NCBI GenBank assembly: GCA_028532985.1
Contig: JANCIK010000010.1
Location: forward strand, 2,356,001 to 2,420,000
Length of the DNA: 64,000 nt
Source: Stropharia rugosoannulata
Lineage: Eukaryota; Basidiomycota; Agaricomycetes; Agaricales; Strophariaceae
Direction: 5' to 3'
Of the stretch, positions 55,654-64,000 are shown in pieces. A model generated the notes under the pieces. The model ran no database searches, had not been told where the DNA came from, and worked only from the letters and a program-made list of their open reading frames with translations. Made by a program: the position numbers and the translations under genes. Within the stretch, counting starts at the first letter, position 1. Each line of letters starts with the position of its first letter.

Positions 55654-58416
55654 CCGCGGACCGAAGACACGGTATGAATTAGAGGATGGAGGGTACGAGA
55701 CGATTCCAGAGAACAGCGGAATCAGGCGTTTTGTGTGGGAACACATGCAAAATGTGAATAGGATAGTTCAGCGGATGAAGTACTCAGGAGGGACTTTCAG
55801 CGGAAAGAAATCCATATTGTGTGCAGCGGAGATTGTAGTGGTGGGACACTTATGTACCTACGAGGGTCGAAAGCCAGCGCCAGATAAAGTACACGCTATC
55901 CTCAACTGGGGGCCGTGTAAGAATGTCAGCGATGTGCGCGCCTTCATGGGTACGATGGGGCTCCTGCGTATTTACATCTCAGACTACGCTAAGCGAGCGG
56001 AGCACATACAGCGATTGTTGCGTGGGAAAGAACCCTTCGAGTGGGGGCCAGCGCAGCAAGCCAGTATGGACGCACTGAAGGATGGAGTGCGGAACGCACA
56101 CTGTGTCAAGCCGCTGGACTATACACTGCCAGGACCAATCACGCTGGCAGTAGATACGTCTTGGCGCTGTAGGATTTTATATCTACCAGCAAGATCCGCT
56201 GAACGCGAAGAAGCGCGTACGCCCGCTTTGGGTCAATTCTGTTAACTGAGAGGGAACAGCGGTTCTCACAACCAAAGAGAGAGCTATACGGGCTATTGCG
56301 AGCGCTGCAGGCGTGCTATTACTGGCTCATCGGAGCGCGGAAGCTGGTAGTGGAGACGGACGCCAAATATCTCAAAGGGATGTTGGATAATCCAGGCATG
56401 GGACCTAACGCTACCATTAACCGCTGGATAGACAAGATCCTTATGTACCACTTTCAGCTGAAGCATGTAGCAGGCAAAACGTTTGGCGCGGACGGTCTGT
56501 CGCGACGAGAAGGACAACCAGGAGATGAAGAGTATGAGCACTCAGCGGAGGATGATGACCAAGAAGTAGGCCCGCTGGAGTACGAGAAAGTGTATGAAGA
56601 GGATCCCGATCCACTGAGTTTAGAAGAGTTCAAGGACCAGATTGACAACTGCGGAGGGTATCTACAAGCTGGATTCCTCAACGAGTTGTTTGATGGTCCC
56701 GCTGAGCCAGCTAGAACAGAGGCACATTCGGTTGACTGTTTCCAGTTAGAACTGGAGCAGGCCAGAAAAGAGACGAGAGAAGAACAGCGGACAGTGCGTA
56801 ACTTACTACAGACAGAGGAGGTGTCGCCCGCTCAGCGGGCGTACTTAGAGAAATTTGTTCTGGCACATGTAATTCCAGAGTCGAAGATAGATGAGTTGGA
56901 AGATGAAGAGTACGATGAGCGGAACAGAACATCAGCGGGGAAGGACATGGATGATAAGCTGCCAATGATAAGGTATTGGCTGCAAAATCCCAGTACAAGA
57001 CCCAAGGATATGAGCGAGCGGGAGTATCAGAATTTCATCCGCAACGCACGAAACTTCTTCTTAGACAAGGATGGACGGATGTACCGGCACTCAGTGGACG
57101 AGGCACATAAGCTGGTAGTTGATCCCGCTCAGCGGACGCGCATGTTGCGCGCCGCGCATGACAGTTTGGGGCACAGAGGCGCATACGCCACACGCAAACT
57201 GCTGATGGAGCGCTTCTGGTGGCCAGAGCTGGAGCGGGATGTCTACTGGTATGTCAAGACATGCCATGTGTGTCAGCTGAGGCAAAAGACGATCATCCAG
57301 ATTCCGCGGACAGAGACACATACGCCGTCCATCTTCCAGCAGCTACACGCGGACACTATGCACATGTCACCTGCCTCGAATGGGTATAACTACATAGTGC
57401 ACGGACGGTGTGCGCTGAGCTCATGGGTGGAAGGTCGTCCGCTGAAGAAAGAGAACGCAAGGGCGATAGCGCAGTGGATGTTTGAGGATATTATCTGCCA
57501 CTGGGGATGTCTTAGAGAGATAATCACAGATAACGGTGGACCGTTCCGCGCAGCGCTCAAGTACTTAGAAAAGAAGTATGGTATTACAGGGATTACAATC
57601 TCAGCATACAACTCTCAGGCGAACAGAAAGATAGAGCGGCCCCATTGGGACATCAGACAAATGTTGTGGAAAGTGTGTGGAGGTACCGAGGGCGCACATA
57701 AGCGCTGGAGCAAGTTCTTCTACCATGTGCTGTGGGCGGACCGCGTTACAGTGCGCCAGCATTTGGGTGTTCACCCTTCTTCATGGTCACTGGCGCGCAC
57801 CCAATACTACCGCTGGACATCGCTGAAGCGACGTGGCTGGTCAAGTTACCAGATCGGGTACTTACCACAGAGGAGTTAGTAGGGTATCGTGCGCGCGCGC
57901 TGGCCAAACATAGGGACACAGTGGAGGAGATGCGTCAGCGGGTGTCGAAGATAAAGCGGGATGCTATCAGAGAGTTTGAGCGAAAACACTCCGCTAAGAT
58001 TAGGGACTATGCGTTCAAACCCGGCGATGTCGTACTGATGCGTAACTCTGGCATTGAGTCCAGCTTAAATCGCAAAATGTTGGCGCGCTGGAATGGACCA
58101 TACATTGTTATCGCGCGGAAGGAAGGTGGCGCTTATCTAGTCGCTGAGCTGGATGGGTCGGTGCTGAAAGACAAAGTTGCAGCATTCCGCTTAATACCCT
58201 ACTTTGCCAGGCGCCAGCTGAAGCTGCCAGCGGACTTAGACGATATCATTGATCAAACGCGAGAACCTCAACAAGATGATGTCAGCACCAGACTACGAGC
58301 CGGCCATACCTAAAGACTATATCTTTGATGAACCAGGAGTGGCTTCAGGCAGCGGTCAAGTCTCAGCGGACGAAGAAGATGATGATGAGGATGGGTGGGC
58401 GGAGCCCGATGCTTAG
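55654..58416 (+). pseudogene. Element E pol: RT end, RNase H and integrase
   Basis: Continues RT (GPKTRYELEDGG), connection and RNase H (ITLAVDTSW at 56149; FGADGLSRREG at 56482). A two-base loss near 56171 shifts the frame relative to fragment F. Integrase: HHCC finger (HDSLGHRGAY, CHVCQLRQ), catalytic Asp in HADTMHMSP and ITDNGGPF, Glu in KIERPHWD. Another one-base shift near 57745-57765 precedes FGCSPFFMVTGAHPILPLD and a GPY/F-type C-terminal module (GDVVLMRNSG, MLARWNGPYIV). A last frame from 58276 gives an acidic tail to TAG 58414-58416. No chromodomain. Confidence 0.8.
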
Positions 58417-58487
58417 AAGCGCAAAGTAGAAAAGGAGACCACAATAGAGTATATTGGGTAAACTAAAGGAGAAAGGTACAAAAGAAA

Positions 58488-59850
58488 CTAGCTAAGGGCC
58501 ACTTTGAGGCGCTCAGCGGAGTAATTAAGAGGGCCATCACTGCGGCGCGGGCTCCTCAGCGGGCTGGTCCCAGTCAAATCCAAGCTGCGCTGTAAAGTCT
58601 CTAACTCTTTAACAAGCAGAGCGCGGCGCTTCAGGATGAAGTCAATCTTGTGCAAGTCACAGATGATCTCAGCTTGCAAGTCTCCGATGAGACGGCGAGT
58701 GACGAGCTCGGATGGGTTCCCGGTGTTCAGCGGTTCCTTAATGAGGTTGGTAGCAGCGTCGAGACAGGCATTGACTTTGTCATTCGAAAGAGTAAGATTG
58801 GTACCTAAAAGAAGATGAAGTAGTTCAGCGGACGCAACAGAGAAGAGTGAGGGCAAAGAGCGCACCCTGTACAATGAAAGGAGAATCGGCGAAAGTAGGA
58901 ACGCCGTCAGCGCCGAGACGGGCCTTCTTAGAGGAAGCGTCGTGGAACGGTGTGTCGCGCGGAGAGCGCCGGTTGTCAGAGGAGCAGAGTGTCATGCCGC
59001 GGCCAAGCGCACGAGTGCGATGTCCGCTGGCCTCAGTGCGCTCCCGCTGACATAGAAGTAAGAAAGTAACGAGGGAGGGAAGACGCAACAGAACGAACCT
59101 GACGAGGGGTGTCGGGAGGAGGCGCTGAGCGCTTCTTCGAAGGACTAGGCTCTGGGGTATTCTGGCAGCTAGGTACTCCGCCCTCAGTGGCAGCCTCGAT
59201 CTTGTCATCGAGGGCCATCTTTTTAAGGAGGAGGTACAGCTGCATGTTAGTAATATCTAAAGAGAGTGAAGGAAGTCAGTCACACCTTGTCATCATCGGA
59301 ATCGGGGGATGAGGTACCTCCAGGGGCAGAGACCGTCTCAGGATCGGCAGCGGAGCGCGAGAGGAGACGAACGTTGCGCTGAGCGGGCGGTTAAAAGAAA
59401 ATAAAAGGCAGCAAGTGCATAGCGTACTGGTCCAGTGGGAGTATGCATGCGCTGACGCGAGGCAGCGGCTTTCGCTTTTAAAACTTGCTCATGCAGAGTG
59501 ATAAAAGCGTTGGCAGCAGGAGAGAAAGTGCGGAAGTGGTGATCCGCCTCTAAGGAGGTGTAGATGGCACGCATCTCGTTGAGAATATCAACAGCCTCGC
59601 TGTTATTAATGATACGAGTAATGCCGCCGTGGGGATCACGCCAGCGGTTCTAAAAAGTTCGAGTGGTCAGCGGAGTAAAGGACCCAGCGGACCAGCTGAG
59701 TGTTGTGCGTACTAAGTCAATAGCCAGAAGCTCGAGGCTCCCGGTATAGTTGGAAGGCATGGCGGAAGCCAAGCCTCTGATATCTTGGATTAATGCCAGC
59801 TGATGCTTGACATTACTAAAGTTGTACAGCGGAGCGGGTGCGTTGGACAT
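58488..59850 (-). CDS. Antisense gene 4 of element E, 6 exons, unknown function
   Basis: Exons (minus): 59850-59713, 59649-59428, 59378-59286, 59239-59099, 59046-58866, 58804-58488; 1092 nt, 363 residues, phases agree throughout. Introns are 46-63 nt. Start ATG 59850 has a TATA box about 40 nt upstream. The protein is helical by eye at the start (YNFSNVKHQLALIQDIRGL) and end (DLHKIDFILKRRALLVKELETLQRSLD), with a Ser/Pro/Lys-rich middle containing PSPSKKRS, a possible nuclear signal. No known domain. CAGCGGA motifs occur in both exons and introns. Exon choice rests on splice sites and phase only. Confidence 0.6.
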
Positions 59851-59884
59851 GAGTGGCTGAGTGATTGAAAGTATGAGAGTGGGG

Positions 59885-59896
59885 CATATATATAGG
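59885..59896 (-). promoter_or_regulatory. TATA box of antisense gene 4
   Basis: CCTATATATATG on the minus strand, 35-46 bases before the ATG at 59850. Confidence 0.6.
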
Positions 59897-60301
59897 CTCA
59901 GCGGAGTGCAGAGGACCTAATGAGGGGCGGCCAGTGGCGAGGAATGTGGCATCCCAGCGGACCAGACTCCCAGCGGAGTTATGGTATGAACGCTGGAGGT
60001 AGAAACAGACCACCACATGCAGGCTCGCATAAAACGGGGTGCAGAGCGGGAGCAATTGGTAGACGAAATGAGATCCAGCAGAGAGGCGCGCTAGCTGAAA
60101 GCACTGAGCGGAGGCTGATCGTGTGATTACCGCATTTGGAAAAATTATGTCCGAATCAGGTATTGGCACCGACAATACATAGTGCCTAACTAGATACTTG
60201 TCATTTCAAATAGCTATGGAGGCACCACATGTAGAGCCATTTACTCTGGTTACTGTGACAAGGGTATTCTACGAAGTAAACCAAGGAAGGGGCGTAATAC
60301 C

Positions 60302-60846
60302 TCAAACATCCTGACATAATCCTGGTCTCAGCACAGCGGAGAAGGAAGAGAAAAGGGGACAGACGGGGAAGAAGTCCTCCTGGTAGAAATGCTGGGCGGC
60401 ATAATGGAGGCGTTGAAAGTGTTCGGTGTGATTAAGAACGCCGTAGCGCTCAGCGTCGTTGGTACCACACAGGCGAAGCACAAGTTCGGTGTAATACAGC
60501 TGAGCGCAGAGATGAGAAAGAAGCAGTGAATGACAGGTGGACTCGGTCAGCTCTAGGCCGCGCTGCGCGGACTACTCAGTGGGAGTACATGGACAGCGGA
60601 AAAGGGGCTTACGGCGTGATCTTGAACTCGGTTGAGCAGCGGGAGGCAGACGCTCATAGGTAGCTGTTCCTCCACAGCGGAGTCCAGGATATAGTGAAGG
60701 GCAGTTACATATATCCGGCAGACTCGAGCTAGGTCGATGGGAAGGATAGCACTCAGCGGACGCCTGGGCAGAGCGTCGAGACGAAGGATGCGAGGATCTG
60801 AATGGGCAACTAACAAGAGGTTACTCTCAGCGGACAAAGAGGGCAT
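60302..60846 (-). CDS. Antisense gene 3 of element E, 2 exons, unknown function
   Basis: Exons 60846-60613 and 60499-60302, intron 113 nt (GTAAGC...CTCAG), 143 residues. Begins MPSLSAESNLLLVAHSDPRIL and has a helical middle (IDLARVCRIYVTALHYILD); exon 2 reads LYYTELVLRLCGTNDAERY and is rich in aromatic residues. No signal peptide or known domain. A TATA box lies about 30 nt upstream. Whether 60130-60300 holds anything is unclear. Confidence 0.55.
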
Positions 60847-60874
60847 GTTTACGTATAGAAATACAAGGGATAGA

Positions 60875-60882
60875 ATTATATA
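60875..60882 (-). promoter_or_regulatory. TATA box of antisense gene 3
   Basis: Minus strand reads GTATATAATT, about 30 bases upstream of ATG 60846. Confidence 0.6.
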
Positions 60883-60909
60883 CGCAGAGTGCCAGCGCAG
60901 CGGGACATC

Positions 60910-61381
60910 CTAATCAGAGCTGACGTCGTCTACGACGAGCGCGGCATTGGGATCGACTTCGCGAATTTCGGCCTCATTTCGTTCGGAAGAAAGCAGCGGG
61001 TGGAAGGGCATGCCCAGATGACTGTATCGGTCAAGAATGCATAGAGCGGCATTACTGAGTAAGCGAGGATCGAAATGATCATCGCTGAACTTCCGCTGAG
61101 CACGGGCTTCGTAAAACACGACGGTCATGAGGAACGCCAGGAACTGGCGATTAAAGTCGATGAATCTCAGCGGAAGGGCGATGCGGTCCTGTGGAGATGG
61201 TCAGCGGAGGGGACTCTATGAAACGGAGCCTTACCAGCGCGCAGACAACGGCCTGCGCTGACTGCAAAGGCAGGTGAATCGTAGTTTCAGCGGAGTCTTC
61301 GTTGAGCTCAGCATGGACAGCCAGCTGTTTGAGGATGGAGGTGAACTGGCGTGCAACATTGGTACGCTGGTAGCGTTGCAT
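60910..61381 (-). CDS. Antisense gene 2 of element E, 2 exons, unknown function
   Basis: Exons 61381-61235 and 61188-60910, intron 46 nt, 141 residues. Start ATG 61381 (MQRYQRTNVARQFTSILKQL) chosen because the TATA box lies about 50 nt upstream; an ATG further up at 61483 would read through that box. Helical by eye, with LRFIDFNRQFLAFLMTVVFY as a hydrophobic stretch and an acidic C-terminus. Same size and similar helical make-up as antisense gene 3. Relationship not shown. Confidence 0.55.
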
Positions 61382-61794
61382 GACAGGTGGGATAAAAAGG
61401 AACAAAGAGCTGGTCAACTGAGGACAGTTGATTTTATAGTGAAGGGGAGAGAGCCCGCAAAAAAATATGGCAGTGGAGCACATGTGGGGAAAAAGAAGTC
61501 CACTGAGCGGACCTGAGAAGAAGATAAAAGTATACCAGCGAACACTCAGCAGAAGAGAAGTCAGCGATTGCTCAGCTGAGAGGAGTCTATAACTTGAAGG
61601 GACTTGAGGAACTTCAAACTCACTTCAGACTCACACAAAGAAGACAAGAACAAAAGAGGCATATTTGATTATAGCAATATCTAATTTACTTTACATATGC
61701 CAGATAAAGTAATAAGGAGCAGGAGAACAAGAAGTATAGAAAAGAGAAATAAGGGCCCCAAGGCCTGACAACCGGCGGAAGCGTGCGCCTGACC
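61382..61794. other. Spacer between antisense genes 1 and 2
   Basis: Besides the promoter of gene 2, it contains the 3' flank of gene 1. No other gene seen. Motif variants such as GAGCGGA and CAGCAGA are still present. Confidence 0.4.
61432..61438 (-). promoter_or_regulatory. TATA box of antisense gene 2
   Basis: TATAAAA on the minus strand, about 51 bases before ATG 61381. Confidence 0.55.
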
Positions 61795-63804
61795 TCAATC
61801 CCCCTCCGCGGGAACCTCGGCGGCGTCTACCTCGCTAGGGACGCGCGAAGGAGTCAAGAAGGTGCGAACCACAGCGGGGGCTTTGCCTTTGGAAGCAGTA
61901 GTGAAGGGCTCGAGGCGCGAAGTGCTCGCGAACGGAGTGGCGGGAAGAGAGCGTTCCGCGGGAGTTCCTCGCTTGGATGAACGATCCCGTGAGCGTTTGG
62001 CCTTCTCTGCTGCGATGATAGCGTCAGCCTCTTCAGCTTGGCGGAGGGCCGCGTCCTCGAAAGCTTGAGATTCGGCTGCATTGAAGGCTTCTAGAGTTAT
62101 AGCCTGATCAGGCTGGGGGGCGGGAATGAAGGTGGTGGGGTCAAAGCGCGGGTGCTTTGGGTCATAGAAAGAGGCGGCGGGGGCAACGATGAGGGGATCT
62201 TCCACGACGGCGGGGGCACAAAGAGAGGCGTAGGCCTCGTGCAAGCGGTTGAGGTCAAGGCAGCGGAGCGCGTCGAATGTTTCGCAATCACGGAAGCGCG
62301 GGCCAATAATGATCCCGGTGGGAAGAGTGAGCGCCATGGCGCGCGCCAGCTGTGAAAGTTCAATTAGTTGACCAAAGAACATGCGCTCAGCGGAGCGGCG
62401 CTGCTCTTCAGCCACATGAGCCTGCTCCGTGTAGGCGCTGAGGCGAGCGAAGCCAGACAGAAGGCCTGGAAAGAAAGATTATAAGTCAGAATGATAGATA
62501 GTGACGGAAAGTGGACTTACTGGTCAGAGAAGTACGATGCCACAGGGAGGAGTCTTCAATCGTTTTGTCGACCTCCGCGGGCTCGCAACAGAAGAGGCAT
62601 TTTCCCTTCTGCTGGGTACTGCAAGTGCAGCAATTCCGTGCCCACCCACGGCAGATGCACTGATGGAGGCCTTCGTTTATACGAGCGTTGAAAGGACGCG
62701 CGCAGTGGTTGCACACCATTCCTCGCTGGGGAAGAGTAAACAAGTCAATAAAAATAAAATAAAATAAAAAGCCCAGCGGGCAGATGAGACACGCACGATA
62801 ATAGCGCCTTCGAGGCGGGACTCGGAAGGGAGCATGCTCATATCAATGGCGTCGGGGAGGGGGGCACCAGCCAGGGCAAGCTTCGCAGAAAACACAGGAG
62901 GCAGGACGTCGAGAATCGGGTAGGTAGACTTGTAAGCAACCTTGTTACTGTCGGGACGGGTATTCGTGATCTCCTCGATTCTGCTGTCAGTCAGGGCCAA
63001 AGGAGGGCCGCCAGCGGAGCGGACGAAAGAAACCCCCGCTGAGGACTCGAGATCCGCCTGGGCTGTGGAAAGATCAGTAAAGAAAAGGGCAAGAAGGGCG
63101 TCGAGAAGAGACATACCAGCAATAGCGGCACTGGCAGCCAGTGCAGCTGGGCGCTGACGTTTGATTGGCTTGGGGAGTGGCGCGGAAGGAACGACGACAA
63201 CAGGGGGAGTGGGAAGGCGCTTCCGCTTATCCTTGCGCACAGCGGGCGACGGAGATGAGGGCCGCTGAACTTCGTCGTCGGAAATCATAATGACATCTTC
63301 TACGGCAGGGGCAGCGCTAAGCAAGAGGGGATCGGGGGAGGGGTGAGGAGCGGAACCCAACAGCGGGCGGGGGCCAGGATTGTCGGTACCGTCCCACTGG
63401 GTGGGGAAGGCGGTTGCGAAGAATTGGAGATAAGAAGCCAAGGGCTGGTAACCGCTGGTAAACCAGCGACGCGCTTGCAGCTTCGGAGCAAGAGAAGGGT
63501 CGTCCGCGATGAGCATGTCGGCCACCGCAGAAAGAAGGATGCACAGTTCGCGTACCCCGCTGTGGTAAAGGCCGTCGGAGCAATGGACACTCAGGTGGTC
63601 TTCGACAGTGTTGTCAATGACCCCCCGGAGATCCTCCAGACGAGCCAACCCATCATCGGAGAGGTCATCAGCGCCGGCCAAGATTTCAAATTCTTGATAG
63701 ATGGCGAGCGCAGGGCAGAGTCGACGGAAACGATCCTGGGCGTCCAATTGTGCGTCCGCGCGCTCTTGAGCACGGCAGCGGCGGTCGAAATTCTTGAGAG
63801 ACAT
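61795..63804 (-). CDS. Antisense gene 1 of element E, Cys-rich cluster protein, 3 exons
   Basis: Exons 63804-62797, 62725-62521, 62465-61795; introns 71 and 55 nt; 627 residues with all phases matching. Residues 1-336 are helical then Pro/Ser-rich with basic runs (RKDKRKRLPTPP, KPIKRQRP) that could be nuclear signals. Exon 2 encodes a compact Cys cluster (residues 341-387: CNHC, CIC, NCCTC, CLFCC), probably zinc-binding. Exon 3 is helical with EEQRRSAERMFFGQLIEL and a charged Ala-rich coil, then a Ser/Thr/Pro-rich end. I recall similar Cys-cluster proteins near transposons in Agaricomycetes but cannot name a family. Binding to DNA is a guess. Confidence 0.65.
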
Positions 63805-63890
63805 AGCAGCGAAGAAATTAGAAGAGCGTGCAGGTGGTCTGCAAACGAGGGAAGAAAGGGAATGAGCATCAAGGGAAAGCCAGACCCCTG

Positions 63891-63899
63891 CTTATAAAC
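63891..63899 (-). promoter_or_regulatory. TATA box of antisense gene 1
   Basis: GTTTATAAG on the minus strand, about 88 bases before ATG 63804. Confidence 0.5.
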
Positions 63900-64000
63900 G
63901 ATAACGCTCGCACTATGGAGGAATTTTCTGGAAGATAAACTACAGTGTGGCGGCGTCACATAAACTTTCAGGCAATCTACATAGAGGGCAGGGGTTTAGA

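Larger units (their letters stand above)
48446..64000 (+). mobile_element. Element E: large Ty3/gypsy element with antisense genes, 3' end not reached
   Basis: 5' LTR (48446-49861), primer site, gag, protease, RT, RNase H and integrase on the + strand to about 58416, then four spliced genes on the minus strand to 63804. The motif CAGCGGA runs throughout from the first 100 bases of the LTR to beyond 63 kb and is not seen just outside in element G. A solo LTR of the same family interrupts RT. No 3' LTR or polypurine tract with LTR is seen after pol, so the element either extends past the window or is truncated after the antisense genes. That all parts form one mobile unit is inferred. Confidence 0.6.

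Noticed and set aside
51265..58276. Programmed frameshifting as the explanation of the many frame changes in E
   Set aside because: At least five changes in both directions at unrelated sites without slippery sequences; decay or read errors fit better.
59816..60175. 119-codon minus-strand frame overlapping the start of antisense gene 4
   Set aside because: It runs through the TATA box and start codon of gene 4 in another frame and has no coding-like composition.

Overview
This window looks like an Agaricomycete (mushroom-forming basidiomycete) chromosome. Protein genes are split by many 45-70 nt GT-AG introns, promoters are pyrimidine-rich, and the repeats are typical of large basidiomycete genomes: Ty3/gypsy and Ty1/copia elements, MITE-like elements, and remnants of multi-copy DUF6698-, JmjC- and DUF6729/exonuclease-type genes. 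Family names come from recognising motifs; no search was run.

Region 1 (1-6.3 kb) is ordinary gene space. It holds the 3' end of a family 3 glycoside hydrolase, an 11-exon VHS/GAT trafficking adaptor and a 6-exon two-RRM protein of the Hrp1 type, all on the + strand.

Region 2 (6.3-45.6 kb) is an old, AT-rich, CpG-poor graveyard of nested transposons. A minus-strand JmjC-type gene is split into four pieces by a TIR element, a copia element and a chromodomain gypsy element. Removing each insert with one target-site copy rejoins the reading frame. The copia element carries two copies of a 1.7-kb non-coding repeat (R1, R2); R2 has perfect 14-bp inverted ends. The TIR element carries a MITE whose empty site is preserved in another copy at 37.8 kb. 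Many reading frames are broken by TGA where CGA is expected, a sign of methylated-CpG decay.

Region 3 (45.6-64 kb) is young and CpG-rich. The 3' part of a minus-strand chromodomain gypsy element (G) has two extra ORFs after pol, one with two zinc knuckles. It is interrupted by a second gypsy element (E) with a 1.4-kb 5' LTR, a tRNA-type primer site, gag and pol. After pol come four intact, intron-containing genes on the opposite strand, each with its own TATA box. The whole of E, including LTR, gag-pol and antisense genes, is filled with the short motif CAGCGGA, which I did not see in neighbouring DNA. No 3' LTR is reached before the window ends. E is the best candidate here for something undescribed: a very large LTR retroelement carrying spliced antisense genes and a pervasive short DNA motif.
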